The notes under the pieces were generated by a model that was not told where the DNA came from, did no database searches, and worked only from the letters and a program-made list of their open reading frames with translations. This document shows, piece by piece, positions 11,019 to 21,882 of a DNA stretch of 64,000 bases; the stretch's first letter is position 1; each line of letters begins with the position of its first letter. The DNA comes from Saccharolobus shibatae B12 (GTDB lineage: Archaea; Thermoproteota; Thermoprotei_A; Sulfolobales; Sulfolobaceae), in the NCBI RefSeq assembly GCF_019175345.1, contig NZ_CP077717.1:2815036-2879035 (forward strand). Reading direction: 5' to 3'. The translations under genes and the position numbers were made by a program.

Positions 11019-11805
11019 AAAGATACTCTATAATCTTTTCATCTGATACACTCTTATTAAACCATATCTTCTCTGCTTCTACAGCCTGACTCACTAATAT
11101 TTCTAGACCGTCTATATATTTTATGCCATATTTTTTAGCATTTTTAATTAACTCAGTCTCAACTGGCTTATAAACAAATTCTATAATTAGGTCGGATTTT
11201 TGAATACAATTCTCGGGGACTACAGAAGGATTAGGAGTACTGTTAACAACGACAATATTGCTAGTACTATTACAATTCTCCTTAATTGACGCATTATAAC
11301 CGTTCTTATTTAGTAATTCAACTAACTCATTAGCCCTTAACTTGGTTCTATTTACAATACTAATGCTAGAGCATCCTAATTCAGATAACGCAAAAGCTGC
11401 TGCTTTTGCTGCGCCTCCAGCACCATATACGTAACATTCATAGCCGGACATATTTCCAATTTTCTTTCTGACAAGATTTTTTATTGCCAAATAATCAGTG
11501 TTATAACCACTCTTTTTGTATATTGTATTTACAGCTTGAATTCTTGTGGAGTATGTATCAGTATTATCTAAATATTTCATTACTTCCTCCTTGTACGGTA
11601 TCGTAACGTTAAGCCCCTCTGCAATTTCCAATAAACCATTAATTATACGATTAAATTTCATTTCATCGAGATCAAAAACTAGGTAAACCGCATTTATTCC
11701 TAATGTTCTAAATGAGAAATTATGAATATAAGGAGATAACGTGTATTTTATGTTTTTACCTATTAGTCCAAATAACTTAGTGTCATAATTTATTTCTTCA
11801 AGCAT
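10996..11805 (-). CDS. aroE: Shikimate dehydrogenase
   Basis: 269 residues. Substrate-binding [12 protein letters not shown] near residue 17 and the Rossmann loop [16 protein letters not shown] near 126 identify Aro[12 protein letters not shown] holds the catalytic lysine and [10 protein letters not shown] is the usual C-terminal stretch. It reduces 3-dehydroshikimate with NADPH. Overlaps aroB by 16 bases and aroC by 23. Confidence 0.95.
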   Translation of the reverse strand: MLEEINYDTKLFGLIGKNIKYTLSPYIHNFSFRTLGINAVYLVFDLDEMKFNRIINGLLEIAEGLNVTIPYKEEVMKYLDNTDTYSTRIQAVNTIYKKSGYNTDYLAIKNLVRKKIGNMSGYECYVYGAGGAAKAAAFALSELGCSSISIVNRTKLRANELVELLNKNGYNASIKENCNSTSNIVVVNSTPNPSVVPENCIQKSDLIIEFVYKPVETELIKNAKKYGIKYIDGLEILVSQAVEAEKIWFNKSVSDEKIIEYLYARELVW

Positions 11806-12854
11806 TGTTCAGCAAACCCCTTTATAGTATCTAGAGGGACTTCGACTTTTTTCCAGCTACCTATTCTAGTGGGAAAGGGCATCAAAATTACATCTTTCCT
11901 ATGTTTTTTATCCATATTAATTGCATTTAACGCAAGCCTAATATCTATTGGAGTATCTATTTGAGATATATCATAAGGCAATCCATAAAGTTGTAATAAC
12001 CATAAGACGTCTTCTACTACTCCTTCCTCCGCATAACCTAACTCCTCAGCAATTTTAGCCTCACAAACCATTCCTACAGAAATAGCGTAACCGTGAGGAA
12101 TATTAAAAGAGGAACCAGCTTCTATAGCATGACCTATAGTATGACCGAAATTTAGAACTATTCGTATTCCTTTGGTTTCTCTCTCATCTTCTTTCACAAT
12201 GCCAAGTTTATCTAATGTAGATCTAAAGATTACCTCTTCCAATACTTGCTTATCTTTATTTATTACCCTATCCTTATTTAAAGATAAATAGTCATACAAT
12301 TCTTTATCTAGAGTCAAGCCATATTTGATTACTTCAGCTAATCCCTTCTTTAATTCTTCTATTGGTAAAGTTTCCAAAAATTCTAAATCAGAAATTATCA
12401 TACTAGGTTGATAGAATGTTCCAATTAAGTTCTTTATATTATTAAAATTTACTCCATTCTTACCTCCTATTGCGGCATCAACCATGCCCAAAAAGGTCGT
12501 TGGTACGTTTACTAAGTTCAATCCCCTTAAATATATCGACGCTATGAAGCCTGCTACATCAGTTACTGTTCCCCCACCAACAGCAATAACATAATCCCCT
12601 CTATCTAAATTTCTTTCAAATAACTTCTCTACTATAGAGATTACATTAGATAATTCTTTAGCACTTTCCCCATCATTGATGGGAATGAAATATGCATTTG
12701 GTAAATACTTATTAATTTTATCCGTTACATCGACTCTCTTTGAATAAATAACTATAGTGTTACTATCTCTAATCTCAGATAATTTTGAAAGTGAACTTTC
12801 ACCCACTATTACCCTTATTTTAGAGCAACAGATGTCTTCTAAGGATTCTCTCAT
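11790..12854 (-). CDS. aroB: 3-dehydroquinate synthase
   Basis: 354 residues with [21 protein letters not shown] near residue 90 and the metal-ligand region [13 protein letters not shown] near 230. It cyclises DAHP to 3-dehydroquinate using NAD and a divalent metal. Its presence shows the canonical DAHP route, not the alternative DKFP route of some archaea. Overlaps the DAHP synthase gene by 4 bases. Confidence 0.95.
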   Translation of the reverse strand: MRESLEDICCSKIRVIVGESSLSKLSEIRDSNTIVIYSKRVDVTDKINKYLPNAYFIPINDGESAKELSNVISIVEKLFERNLDRGDYVIAVGGGTVTDVAGFIASIYLRGLNLVNVPTTFLGMVDAAIGGKNGVNFNNIKNLIGTFYQPSMIISDLEFLETLPIEELKKGLAEVIKYGLTLDKELYDYLSLNKDRVINKDKQVLEEVIFRSTLDKLGIVKEDERETKGIRIVLNFGHTIGHAIEAGSSFNIPHGYAISVGMVCEAKIAEELGYAEEGVVEDVLWLLQLYGLPYDISQIDTPIDIRLALNAINMDKKHRKDVILMPFPTRIGSWKKVEVPLDTIKGFAEQCLKK

Positions 12855-13846
12855 GCATCTCTACCTAAGGCTCTAGCTAATGCTCTAATCCTATCCATTA
12901 GGACTTCGAATGATTCTGGTGTTAGTTGTTGCTCTGAATCACTTAATGCCTTTTCTGGACGTGGATGAACTTCAACCAATAACATATCAGCACCTGCAGC
13001 AACTGCAGCCAGCGCTAAAGAATGTACAAGTTCTCTTTTTCCTGCAGGATGGCTTGGATCAGCACAAATGGGTAAATGCGTCATTAGCTTAGCAGCTACC
13101 ATTCCACCTATGTCTAGTGTGAACCTAGTCGACTTTTCAAAGGTTCTTATTCCTCTTTCGCATAACACCGTATTACCATTTCCCTCTAGTAAAATATATT
13201 CTGCAGCCTGAAGCCATTCCTCTACTGTATTTCCCATACCTCTCTTAAGTAGTACTGGTTTTCCTAACTTACCAACTTCCTTTAATAGGGAGAAATTCTG
13301 TGCATTCCTAGCTCCAATCTGTATCATATCAACGTATTGGGTAAATATGGCAGAATCTCTAGTATCCATTATTTCTGTGACAATAGGTAAACCCACTTCG
13401 TCTCCTACTCTCTTCAAGATTTTTACTCCTTCTTCTCCTAGACCTTGGAAGGAGTATGGACTTGTCCTAGGTTTGTAAGCACCTCCTCTAAGTAGTGATG
13501 CGCCAGCTCTTTTGACAGCTTTGGCAGTAGTAAGGACTTGCTCTTCGCTTTCTACTGCACAAGGACCTGCGGCTACTATTACCTTTTTACTACCAATTTC
13601 TACATCTTTCACAGTTACTACTGTCGGTTGCTTTTTCCAATCATTACTAGCTAAGACATAACTTTTCTTAACTTCCACAGCTATTTCTATACTACTATCA
13701 ATGATACCTTTAGTGTTTTGATCTGGCCAGGCTAATATCAAGTTCTTACCATATAGGTTTAGTACTTTAAAAGAGGCTGAATTTTCATTTAGCTTTTCTA
13801 CCAGTGTGGAGTAATCACTTTTATCTTTAAGGACGTATAAGATCAT
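12851..13846 (-). CDS. aroF: 3-deoxy-7-phosphoheptulonate (DAHP) synthase
   Basis: 331 residues. The first 65 or so form a small ferredoxin-like domain, then the catalytic barrel follows: [28 protein letters not shown] and [11 protein letters not shown] are type I-beta DAHP synthase motifs. It condenses PEP with erythrose 4-phosphate, the first step of the pathway. The N-terminal domain is a feedback-control module in some relatives. aroF is used as symbol; aroG would be equally valid. Confidence 0.93.
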   Translation of the reverse strand: MILYVLKDKSDYSTLVEKLNENSASFKVLNLYGKNLILAWPDQNTKGIIDSSIEIAVEVKKSYVLASNDWKKQPTVVTVKDVEIGSKKVIVAAGPCAVESEEQVLTTAKAVKRAGASLLRGGAYKPRTSPYSFQGLGEEGVKILKRVGDEVGLPIVTEIMDTRDSAIFTQYVDMIQIGARNAQNFSLLKEVGKLGKPVLLKRGMGNTVEEWLQAAEYILLEGNGNTVLCERGIRTFEKSTRFTLDIGGMVAAKLMTHLPICADPSHPAGKRELVHSLALAAVAAGADMLLVEVHPRPEKALSDSEQQLTPESFEVLMDRIRALARALGRDA

Positions 13847-13847
13847 T

Positions 13848-14888
13848 CTATTTACCTCCCTCTAATTCTTCTTTAATCTTTTTAAGTTCCTCTAAACCTA
13901 TATTTCTAACTTTATAAGAATAAGGATTTTGCTTTTGTATCTCAATAATTACACTTTTCAGCTCTTTGACCCTCTTTAAAATCTTATTTAATTCTCTAAA
14001 GTTTGTAGTATGAAAATTACTATAATCTACACCTAACTCTAATGATAAAGTTTCAATTGCATTGGATAAACCTAAAAGATAATAATGTGCTAGAACTTGA
14101 ACAATCGCCATGGCCTTTTCATGAGTTTCGACATCTGTTATAATAGGTACTAAACCACTTTTTCTCCAAAAATTCTCAATCCTTATAATATCATTATTAG
14201 AACTAGTTTGGGAAGGTATAATTACTATTCTCTCACCTACGGGATATTCAATTGGGCCGAAAAGTGGATGAGTAGAAATGTACTTGAATTCCAATTGTCT
14301 AGATAATTCTTCTAGAAATTTAAAAACATCAAATTTAGAAGAACTAATATCCATCACAACTTTGCCTTTAAGCTTATCTGAAAATAGCTCATTAGAATTA
14401 CTTAATATAGCATTAGGAGGTATTGCAAATATAATTATATCTCCCCAATCTACTGCTCTTAATGGAGCCATACTTACGCATTTAAACTGATTAGCCAAAA
14501 TCTCCGCTTTACTTAAATCTCTTCCAGTAATCGATACCTCATGACCAGCTAATGAAAGAATAGAAACAATCGATCTAGCCATTCCACCGTATCCATATAT
14601 TACTACCTTCTCTTTCTCTCCAGGATTTATCTGAACTAATTTAGAATAGGAAAAAATTAAAGGTAATATTGATTCGACTAAACTATTCGGAATGTTATAC
14701 TTTTTTGCGTTAGATATCCATCTTTCTCTAACTTTCGTTTCCCTATTCTCGTCGGTAACATTTATGTTGGAATTTAACTTAGCTCTCCCTATTTTTCTAG
14801 ATAATTCTAATCTATACGAGATCAATTTTACTAACTGCTCATCTACCTTATCTATTTCTTCCCTTAGTCGTGCTATTTCTTCAGTCAT
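13848..14888 (-). CDS. tyrA: Bifunctional chorismate mutase - prephenate dehydrogenase
   Basis: 346 residues. Residues 1-90 are an AroQ-type chorismate mutase (LREEIDKVDEQLVKLISYRL). Then a Rossmann domain begins at KVVIYGYGGMARSIV and continues through THPLFGP, the prephenate dehydrogenase hallmark. The fusion turns chorismate to prephenate and on towards tyrosine. It sits between transketolase and DAHP synthase genes, 1 to 2 bases from each. Confidence 0.92.
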   Translation of the reverse strand: MTEEIARLREEIDKVDEQLVKLISYRLELSRKIGRAKLNSNINVTDENRETKVRERWISNAKKYNIPNSLVESILPLIFSYSKLVQINPGEKEKVVIYGYGGMARSIVSILSLAGHEVSITGRDLSKAEILANQFKCVSMAPLRAVDWGDIIIFAIPPNAILSNSNELFSDKLKGKVVMDISSSKFDVFKFLEELSRQLEFKYISTHPLFGPIEYPVGERIVIIPSQTSSNNDIIRIENFWRKSGLVPIITDVETHEKAMAIVQVLAHYYLLGLSNAIETLSLELGVDYSNFHTTNFRELNKILKRVKELKSVIIEIQKQNPYSYKVRNIGLEELKKIKEELEGGK

Positions 14889-15830
14889 CTACTTCAATAA
14901 ATCAATTGTCTCCCTTATAATAGTTTTATAGTTTATATTATAGTAATCTAGTAGATCCCTTTGACTTCTAGCAGACCTTCCAAAAGTCGTGGCACCTACA
15001 AATCTTATGGGTACTGGATAACGCCTAGCTGTAACCTCTGCAACGGCAGAACCAATACCTCCATATATACTATGCTCTTCAATCGTAATTATCTTACCAG
15101 TCTTTCTAGCATAGTATTCTATAGTACTTTCATCTATCGGCTTTATTGAGAATAAATTTATAACCGCTACACTAATTCCCAATTTCTCTAATTCCTCAGC
15201 TGCCTTTAAGGCGTCCCACAAAACCACACCTGCCCCCATTATGGCTAAGTCGCTTCCATCCTTAATTACGTAAGCTTTGCCAATTTTGAATTCATATTCT
15301 TGACCTACTGTAATTGGTGGTGAATACTCCCTACCTATCCTATAGTACAATGGGCCTCTTTCCTCATTGATTATTACTGGTAAGCTTCTTTCAATATCCT
15401 TAGGATCCGCCGGTACTATTACTTTCATGTTTGGTAAAACACGCATTAACGCTATATCTTCAAGAACTTGATGACTAGATCCATCACCATGGTCACTATA
15501 TCCGGTGTGCGTTACAAACATCTTAACATCCAGATTCATTCTAGCTATACTATTCCTTATTTGCTCCCAAGCTCTCATTAAGAACATCCCAAAATTAACT
15601 ATAGCAGGTTTTTTTCCAACAGCAGCTAAGCCAGCAGCAAAATTTACCATGTCTTGCTCTGATATGCCGATATTAAAGTATCTATCCTTAAACTTCTCTC
15701 TAAAGTATAATGCTCTGGTAGAGTCTCCTACATCTGCAGTTATCACAATTAGATCTTTGTTCTTATCTCCTAGATCTGCTAACAATCTTCCGAAAGTTTC
15801 ACGCATTGAGTAGATATTTCCTTGCATCAT
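14889..15830 (-). CDS. Transketolase, C-terminal half (pyrimidine-binding and C-terminal domains)
   Basis: 313 residues with [24 protein letters not shown] and the catalytic-glutamate region, plus a C-terminal domain ending in [10 protein letters not shown]. Archaeal transketolases are split in two genes; this half pairs with the TPP-diphosphate half just upstream. Starts at 15830, 15827 or the ATG at 15806 are possible, all overlapping or abutting the N-half stop. The enzyme supplies erythrose 4-phosphate, which explains why it leads an aromatic operon. Confidence 0.93.
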   Translation of the reverse strand: MMQGNIYSMRETFGRLLADLGDKNKDLIVITADVGDSTRALYFREKFKDRYFNIGISEQDMVNFAAGLAAVGKKPAIVNFGMFLMRAWEQIRNSIARMNLDVKMFVTHTGYSDHGDGSSHQVLEDIALMRVLPNMKVIVPADPKDIERSLPVIINEERGPLYYRIGREYSPPITVGQEYEFKIGKAYVIKDGSDLAIMGAGVVLWDALKAAEELEKLGISVAVINLFSIKPIDESTIEYYARKTGKIITIEEHSIYGGIGSAVAEVTARRYPVPIRFVGATTFGRSARSQRDLLDYYNINYKTIIRETIDLLK

Positions 15831-16623
15831 CTGGACTAGACCTCTGTTTATGGGTATTTTCTATTGCGGGGAATCCCTTTCCTCTTACAGTTTTAGCGAA
15901 TATTACAACAGGTTTACCTGCCTTATGTGCCTCATTGATTGCATTAGTAATGCTTATGAAATCATGCCCATCACAGTTTAACACTTTCCAACCTACCGCT
16001 TCCCATACCTTAGGTAAGAAGTTCTTTGGTTTTATCTCCTCCGTTGAACCATCAAGCTGGAAATTGTTCATCTCTATAAATGCAATCAAGTTGTCAAGAT
16101 TTCTAACTACTGCATGTGTCATAGCCTCCCATATCTCTCCCTCATCTTGTTCTCCATCACCCATTACCACATACACTCTTCCACTTCCATTAGCCATTTT
16201 TATACCAGTAGCAACACCTATTCCAAAGCTTAATCCTTGCCCTAAACTACCAGTCGACATATCTACACCGGGAATAGAAGTCTCTGGATGACCTTGTAGT
16301 AATCCAGTTATATCTTGTATTCTCCAAAGTTCCTCTTCCTTTATATAACCTTTTTCAGCTAGAACAGCATAAAGAGCTGGTGCTGCATGACCTTTACTTA
16401 AAATTAACCAGTCCTTATTCACTAAGCTTGAATCAGTCCTTATGTGCTTGAATATTAATGTAGTTAGTATCTCTATGCTACTCAGAGAAGATCCTACATG
16501 GATTGTCTGATCATAAAACAGCATTTTGATTACATTTCTTCTTGCCTTTTCAGCTACTTGCCTTAACTTATCCAATTCTTCTATTGATATTGGAGTTCCA
16601 TCACTTCCTCCACCTTTTTCCAT
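15799..16623 (-). CDS. Transketolase, N-terminal half (TPP-diphosphate-binding domain)
   Basis: About 274 residues from MEKGGGSDG. The TPP motif [13 protein letters not shown] with the downstream NN (MNNFQLDG) and the [12 protein letters not shown] segment identify the N-terminal transketolase domain. A GTG start at 16644 is possible, but the TATA-like box at 16659-16668 would start transcription near 16638, so the ATG at 16623 fits better. It is the first gene of the ten-gene shikimate operon. Confidence 0.92.
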   Translation of the reverse strand: MEKGGGSDGTPISIEELDKLRQVAEKARRNVIKMLFYDQTIHVGSSLSSIEILTTLIFKHIRTDSSLVNKDWLILSKGHAAPALYAVLAEKGYIKEEELWRIQDITGLLQGHPETSIPGVDMSTGSLGQGLSFGIGVATGIKMANGSGRVYVVMGDGEQDEGEIWEAMTHAVVRNLDNLIAFIEMNNFQLDGSTEEIKPKNFLPKVWEAVGWKVLNCDGHDFISITNAINEAHKAGKPVVIFAKTVRGKGFPAIENTHKQRSSPDDARKYLLNA

Positions 16624-16656
16624 TGGAACAATATCAATCCCCACTTTTAGTAGGCA

Positions 16657-16672
16657 ACACTTATTTTTAAAG
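16657..16672. promoter_or_regulatory. Shared bidirectional promoter of the aro operon and the E1-like gene
   Basis: The stretch CACTTATTTTTAAAGA is A/T-rich and nearly symmetrical. On the plus strand TTTTTAAAG lies about 28 bases before the GTG of the E1-like gene. On the minus strand CTTTAAAAAT lies about 40 bases before the transketolase ATG. One TATA region may serve both divergent units. Confidence 0.45.
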
Positions 16673-16693
16673 ATTATTCTACATTATAATCTT

Positions 16694-17569
16694 GTGGAAA
16701 GGTATTCTAGGCAGCTCTTAGTCTTAGGATTAGGAATTCAACAGAGGTTAAATGAAGTAAAGATATTAATTGCAGGTTGTGGAGCTTTGGGTTCTGCTAT
16801 TGCGGAGCTCTTAGCTAGATTAGGAGTTGGAGAGATAACTGTAATTGATGCAGATGTAGTAGACGTAACTAATTTGCATAGGGTTCATTTGTTTGACGAG
16901 AACGATGTAGGTAAGCCTAAAGCAGAGATTTGTGCTAAAAAGTTATCTCTTATAAATTCTTCAATCAAAATAAATTATATTATAGATATACTTGACGAGC
17001 AAAATGTTGAGAAGCTAATTTCTGATAAGGATTATGTATTTGATGCTTTAGATAGTTTGTACTACAAGTTATTATTAAATGATGCCACAGTAAAATTGCG
17101 AAAAATCCTAATATATGGAGGGATTAATGGTGAATATGGCTCTGTTAAATTAATAGATTCTAATCAAACTTCTTGCCTATCTTGTTTTATTAATTATTCA
17201 GATCAAGATGAAATTGGAAATTCGTGCGATGTCATCGGAACTACTCCATTAATAGTAGAATTAACAGCCACGCTCCAAGTTAATTTAATGCTTAATCATT
17301 TGAGAGGTAATCCGGATTACTCGTTGTTTTACATAGATTCTAGAGAACTAAAAATTGAGAGGATAAACGTCGAGAAGAACTTTCAATGCAAGACATGTGT
17401 ACTAAATGAATACCCTTTTCTAAATCAGAAAATAACTAAACCTAACTGCGGAATATTTAGGGTTAATATGAAAGTAACTGAGTTAGATAAGCCTAAAGTT
17501 TTTAAAAACATCGGGAATGTAATTTTATGTTATCCTAATATTGGATGTTTCGAGAAAAGGGGAAGATAA
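16694..17569 (+). CDS. ThiF/MoeB/UBA family E1-like adenylyltransferase
   Basis: Start at GTG 16694 (VERYSRQLLVLG), about 26 bases after a TATA-like box; a longer reading antisense to transketolase is rejected. About 291 residues. The opening ERYSRQ, the nucleotide loop IAGCGALGSAIAELLARLG and DADVVDVTNLHR are E1 hallmarks. Two CxxC pairs (CLSC, CKTC) should bind zinc. It should adenylate the C-terminal glycine of a ubiquitin-like protein; a candidate partner with a GG tail is encoded at 43800. The attacking cysteine may lie near NSCDVIGTTP. Confidence 0.85.
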   Translation: MERYSRQLLVLGLGIQQRLNEVKILIAGCGALGSAIAELLARLGVGEITVIDADVVDVTNLHRVHLFDENDVGKPKAEICAKKLSLINSSIKINYIIDILDEQNVEKLISDKDYVFDALDSLYYKLLLNDATVKLRKILIYGGINGEYGSVKLIDSNQTSCLSCFINYSDQDEIGNSCDVIGTTPLIVELTATLQVNLMLNHLRGNPDYSLFYIDSRELKIERINVEKNFQCKTCVLNEYPFLNQKITKPNCGIFRVNMKVTELDKPKVFKNIGNVILCYPNIGCFEKRGR

Positions 17570-18465
17570 TGGATAAGAAATACATTGCGGCGATTGTTCT
17601 TCCATTTGTGGTTATTGTAATCTATGCATACATATTTAAAATCAATGTAATATATGTATTAAAGGAGGATCCCAAATTCTTTCTAATTTTTCTTTTAGCG
17701 TATGTTGCTCAGAATTCCATCTCATCATTTAAGGATTCATTGCTAATTAAGCGTAGAGTAGACATAGCATTAAGAGCTAGATTACTGGGTAATTTTATAG
17801 GTCTGTTATTACCTGGATGGGCTGGGCAGGAACTAGTTAGAAGCTTAGTTTACAATAAACATGAAGTAAATTTAAGGCAAGCATTTAGTTACTCTATCCT
17901 TATAGGATCCATAGATGTACTTGCAATATGTTTGGGTTATATTTTACTATTGCCATTCTTTTTTAACCCATTAGAATTTATATTCATTTTGGTCGTATTA
18001 TTTAACATAGCTGGATGGATAGCTGCACTATCGTATTTTTACTTGCAGCATGATAAAGTAAACAAAATAGAACAATTCATCTTTAAGATAGTTAAAATGG
18101 AACGAATTGTGACAGATTATATGGAATTTAAGTATTACCTTAAGCAGGGAACTACAAAGGATTTTGCAATTTATATCATAATTGATATACTTGGTTTCGC
18201 TTGCTATGGCGGCTATTTTTATTATATTACACATAATATTTTTATGTCAGTTTTTATCTCTTTTTTATATCAAGTATCTATATTAATACCAATACCATCT
18301 GCTGCAGTAGTGGGGGAGTTAGCACTATCAATATTTTTAAATCCCTCTTATGTCTTTGCAACAAGATTAAACTATATCATATCAAACTTACTTGGATCTA
18401 TTTTCTTTAAGGATATGAGCTTTGAAGAGCTTAAAAAATGGTCAAAAGAAATTCTAAAGAGATAG
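17569..18465 (+). CDS. Lysylphosphatidylglycerol synthase/UPF0104-type membrane protein
   Basis: About 298 residues from MDKKYIAAIV; the ATG shares its A with the stop of the E1-like gene, an ATAATG-type overlap. Around eight membrane spans. GNFIGLLLPGWAGQELVRS matches the conserved GxxLPGxxG core of this flippase-like family (AglD/MprF membrane part). The substrate in archaea is unknown; some relatives act in dolichol-linked glycan biology. The downstream Cdc45-like gene begins 3 bases after the stop. Confidence 0.75.
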   Translation: MDKKYIAAIVLPFVVIVIYAYIFKINVIYVLKEDPKFFLIFLLAYVAQNSISSFKDSLLIKRRVDIALRARLLGNFIGLLLPGWAGQELVRSLVYNKHEVNLRQAFSYSILIGSIDVLAICLGYILLLPFFFNPLEFIFILVVLFNIAGWIAALSYFYLQHDKVNKIEQFIFKIVKMERIVTDYMEFKYYLKQGTTKDFAIYIIIDILGFACYGGYFYYITHNIFMSVFISFLYQVSILIPIPSAAVVGELALSIFLNPSYVFATRLNYIISNLLGSIFFKDMSFEELKKWSKEILKR

Positions 18466-18467
18466 TA

Positions 18468-19517
18468 ATGGAAGTATTCTTAGGAGAGCCCAATAACCAA
18501 GAAATAAGGGAAGTAGTTAGGAATATATATTCAAAGGATAGTTTGTGTTTATCTGTATACTATTCTATAGAGCCTATATTATTTTCATTCATTATTTCCA
18601 AGAATACTAAGAATTCTTTCATTCTTTCGTTCATTCCAGAAGAATGTGAGACGCAAATCAGACTTGACTCTAACGGTAAATGGATAATAGATGATAAGAA
18701 AAAGTATTTCTTAGGACAAAACTCCTTTTGCTCATATTTGCCTATAACTGCTGAAGATGTTTTACCAATTACTAGTTGTATTGTAACATCAACAATAGTA
18801 GATAGAAGACCATTTTCTGAATGGGAACTAGAAATAATAAGAGAAATGGAAAAATTTGATATAACTACTGAAAAAAATCTGAAAATCCCAGCATATAAAA
18901 CTTTACCACTCTTTTTATCGTTAATGTTTTCTCTGGATCCTTATATACCTAGTATATCTGGCAATAGAGAAAATACAATAAATCTTATAAAGGAAATAAA
19001 TACTAGTGAAATAGCAAAACTAGAAGATCTAAACGAGAGTCAGTTAAATACATTACTTTTCAGAATAATTTCTACTATTGTAAAAGAAAACCCGAAATTT
19101 ACCAGAGATGATATAATTACGGATAGATTTTTTTATCTTGATTATGATATATTAGAGTTAGCGTTTTCGTTAATTTATTCGTTTGATACTATCGGTAGTA
19201 ATGAGATCTTGCAGTTTGTTTTATCGTCATCTTATGCTGAGGCATTAATCAGCAGATTTAGACAAACTCTCTCCAAGGGATTCTCAATTAATTTAGTTGA
19301 AAATAAGCAATCGTATTATATTGTTGAAACAGCCAATTTTAATTCTCCTTTTTTGGTGCAAATAATATTGTTACAATTACAAAAGATAAGGAGAGATAAA
19401 ATGATAGTAATAAAAGATAATGATAAGCTTTACACTAGTAGATTTTTTATCCCATCAATAAAGAAAGAAGGGTTGATTAAAATTGATGATAGAGTTAAGA
19501 ATCTTATCGGAATGTGA
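18468..19517 (+). CDS. Probable Cdc45/RecJ-like GINS-associated protein (RecJdbh)
   Basis: About 349 residues from MEVFLGEPNN. No intact DHH motif is visible, so if it is a RecJ-fold protein it is the inactive Cdc45 type. The identification rests mainly on my memory of gene order in Sulfolobus, where the RecJ DNA-binding homologue that binds GINS lies near the transketolase and Pcc1 genes; a C-terminal DHHA1-like pattern (QTLSKGFSINLVENKQSYYI) is compatible. In that case it is part of the CMG replicative helicase. It overlaps Pcc1 by about 32 bases. Alternative: an unrelated lineage-specific protein. Confidence 0.55.
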   Translation: MEVFLGEPNNQEIREVVRNIYSKDSLCLSVYYSIEPILFSFIISKNTKNSFILSFIPEECETQIRLDSNGKWIIDDKKKYFLGQNSFCSYLPITAEDVLPITSCIVTSTIVDRRPFSEWELEIIREMEKFDITTEKNLKIPAYKTLPLFLSLMFSLDPYIPSISGNRENTINLIKEINTSEIAKLEDLNESQLNTLLFRIISTIVKENPKFTRDDIITDRFFYLDYDILELAFSLIYSFDTIGSNEILQFVLSSSYAEALISRFRQTLSKGFSINLVENKQSYYIVETANFNSPFLVQIILLQLQKIRRDKMIVIKDNDKLYTSRFFIPSIKKEGLIKIDDRVKNLIGM

Positions 19518-19731
19518 AGATGCAGAACTAATTATAAGAAGTTTAAACGTTGATAATGTAAATTTACCAGAAGGAATGTCAATTCAAACCAAGGTTGAAG
19601 GCAAAGAGTTAGAGATTGTAATAAAGATGAGAATTACAAAGCCAAATGACTTAATGACAGTCAGAAATACTGCGGACGAGATATTAGCGCATATAAAGGC
19701 ACTTCAATCGTCATTTGATGCTATAAGTTAA
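19486..19731 (+). CDS. pcc1: KEOPS complex subunit Pcc1
   Basis: 81 residues from MIELRILSECED. The fold order strand-helix-strand-strand-strand-helix and the C-terminal VRNTADEILAHIKAL helix match Pcc1/Gon7-like dimerisation subunits. KEOPS makes N6-threonylcarbamoyl adenosine at tRNA position 37. The gene is followed by L10e after 41 bases that contain a TATA-like stretch. Another KEOPS candidate (Cgi121-like) is at 44054. Confidence 0.8.
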   Translation: MIELRILSECEDAELIIRSLNVDNVNLPEGMSIQTKVEGKELEIVIKMRITKPNDLMTVRNTADEILAHIKALQSSFDAIS

Positions 19732-19772
19732 ATATTTAGTCTTTAATACAAAAGTCTATATCGTGAGGTTAA

Positions 19773-20309
19773 ATGCCACTACGACCTGGAAGATGTTATA
19801 GACATTTCTCCGGTCCTGCATATACCAGGAAAGAATACATCCCTGGTATTCCACAACCAAAGATAACTAAATTTACATCTGGAAATCCAAATGGAGATTA
19901 TGACTATGAAGTTAGGTTAATTACTACTGAGATAGGGCAAATAAGGCATAATGCTTTGGAAGCTGTTAGGACTATTACTCTAAAGACATTAACTAAGAGA
20001 ACTGGAAGTGAAACTTCGTTCTTTATGTGGATCTTAAAGTACCCCCATCATGTATTAAGAGAGAATAAAATGATGGCGTTTGCTGGAGCTGATAGATTAC
20101 AAGACGGAATGAGATTGTCTTTTGGTACACCAATTGGTACTGCTGCTAGGATTGAAAAATTAGGAGAAATTTTAATTGTAGTAAAAGTTAAGAAGGAACA
20201 TCTAGACTTCGCAAAAGAGGCGTTAAAGATAGCATCAAAGAAGTTACCTTTGCGTACTAGAATTGAGATCATTCCATTAAGGCCTATAAGACAGGAGGTT
20301 CAAAGTTGA
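19773..20309 (+). CDS. rpl10e: 50S ribosomal protein L10e (uL16)
   Basis: 178 residues beginning [19 protein letters not shown], the invariant start of archaeal L10e/uL16. [20 protein letters not shown] is the loop that enters the peptidyl-transferase region near tRNA. Normal length. Overlaps dph2 by 4 bases, heading a translation-related operon. Confidence 0.96.
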   Translation: MPLRPGRCYRHFSGPAYTRKEYIPGIPQPKITKFTSGNPNGDYDYEVRLITTEIGQIRHNALEAVRTITLKTLTKRTGSETSFFMWILKYPHHVLRENKMMAFAGADRLQDGMRLSFGTPIGTAARIEKLGEILIVVKVKKEHLDFAKEALKIASKKLPLRTRIEIIPLRPIRQEVQS

Positions 20310-21307
20310 GCTATAATTTTGAAGAAGAACGTGTAGTGAAGGAAATACGTGAAAAGGACGCAAAACGTGTTCTTTTACAATTTCCCGAAGGATTGAAGTA
20401 TTTTTCTATAGATATAGTAAAGAAGTTAAAGGAAAAGCTACCTAACGTTGATTTTATAATATCTGGTGAACCTAGTTGGGGGGCTTGTGACATAGCTGAG
20501 GATGAAGCCCAACAAGTGGATGCTGATCTAATAATTCATTTCGGTCACACCCCTTATACGTGGTACTATCCTAAGTTTCCTACGATATTTATTAACGCTG
20601 AAAGTAATTTGGATATTTCTGAAAGTGCTCTTCAATCTTTAGAAAATGATATCAGTAAATATAATGGAAGAAAAATCTCATTAACAGCAACCTTACAACA
20701 CGTAAGATTAATGTCCAAAATTAAGTCTTTCTTAGAAGATAAGGGATACGATGTAGTCATTGGTAAGCCATCTAATAGATTTATGTTTGATGGTCAAGTT
20801 TTAGGCTGTGACTACAAAGCAGCCGAAGTAGAAGCAGATACATTTGTTATTGTGTCAGGTGGACTATTTCATGCTCTAGGTTTAGGATTAGCTACAAATA
20901 AACCGACTATAAAACTTGATCCATATTTACAGAAAAGTGAGGATATAACAAACGAGGTTAGGAAGATACTAAAAGTTAGATATGGTAAAATCCTACAAGC
21001 AATGGATAAACGCACTTGGGTAATTATACAAGGTGTTAAGATTGGGCAAAATAGACCAAATATGATAAAATACTTCTATGATGAGTTAACTAAAAAAGGC
21101 TATGATGTTTTTATAGTAACAAATAAAGTGTTAACACGAGATGTACTTAGAAACCTAGATAGAAGCTATATAGATGTATTTTTAGTTACATCTTGCCCTA
21201 GATTGCCCATAGATGATCTATATAACTATGAAAAGCCAGTGTTAACACCTGGAGAGGCCAAAATGATCATAAATAATAGTCTGGAACCCTATATTTTCCC
21301 ATGGTGA
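20306..21307 (+). CDS. dph2: Diphthamide biosynthesis enzyme Dph2
   Basis: 333 residues, TTG start preceded by GGAGGT at the right spacing. Three cysteines for the 4Fe-4S cluster stand in [16 protein letters not shown] and TSCPRLPI. The enzyme uses SAM non-canonically to add 3-amino-3-carboxypropyl to a histidine of elongation factor 2. Archaeal Dph2 is a homodimer. Co-oriented with L10e and the exosome subunit. Confidence 0.94.
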   Translation: MSYNFEEERVVKEIREKDAKRVLLQFPEGLKYFSIDIVKKLKEKLPNVDFIISGEPSWGACDIAEDEAQQVDADLIIHFGHTPYTWYYPKFPTIFINAESNLDISESALQSLENDISKYNGRKISLTATLQHVRLMSKIKSFLEDKGYDVVIGKPSNRFMFDGQVLGCDYKAAEVEADTFVIVSGGLFHALGLGLATNKPTIKLDPYLQKSEDITNEVRKILKVRYGKILQAMDKRTWVIIQGVKIGQNRPNMIKYFYDELTKKGYDVFIVTNKVLTRDVLRNLDRSYIDVFLVTSCPRLPIDDLYNYEKPVLTPGEAKMIINNSLEPYIFPW

Positions 21308-21312
21308 AGTAA

Positions 21313-21882
21313 ATGAGAGTTCAAGGTGAATTAGCCTTACCCGGAGAAGAGCTAGCAGTGATTGAAGAATTTATAGCTGGCGATGGTACGTATGAACAAA
21401 ATGGTATAGTTAGAGCTGCGGTTGTAGGAAAAATCTTTTATGATATGCTAAATAGGAAAAGTAACGTATTGGGATTTAAGAAAATCATACTTCAACACTT
21501 AAAGAAGGCTAAATACGTGATCGGTATTGTAAATTCTATTAAAGAAGATTCAGCACTAGTTTCAATAGTAGGTATCGAGGAGAAAAGTCTTGCGTCATCA
21601 ATTTCGGCTTACTTACATATCTCTCAAATAAGTAATAAAAAACTTAATAGTATAACAGATGCTATAAAAATCGGAGACGTAATTAAAGCTAAATTACTTT
21701 CATACACTTTTCCTTTAGCTTTAACTATTAAGATGAAAGATCTTGGAGTTGTTTATGCTAGATGCTCAAGATGTGGATACTTATTGATCAAACAAGACGA
21801 AAATAATTTAAAATGTCAGAGATGCGGAAATATTGAACAACGAAAAATAGGATCTTATATGGTGAAGAAAGGTGGAAATTAA
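21313..21882 (+). CDS. csl4: Exosome RNA-binding subunit Csl4
   Basis: 189 residues. N-terminal domain with [12 protein letters not shown], a central S1 domain ([16 protein letters not shown]), and a C-terminal zinc ribbon CSRCGYLL...CQRCG. Csl4 caps the archaeal RNA exosome and recruits partners such as DnaG. Its last codons overlap the GTG of rpoL. Confidence 0.93.
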   Translation: MRVQGELALPGEELAVIEEFIAGDGTYEQNGIVRAAVVGKIFYDMLNRKSNVLGFKKIILQHLKKAKYVIGIVNSIKEDSALVSIVGIEEKSLASSISAYLHISQISNKKLNSITDAIKIGDVIKAKLLSYTFPLALTIKMKDLGVVYARCSRCGYLLIKQDENNLKCQRCGNIEQRKIGSYMVKKGGN

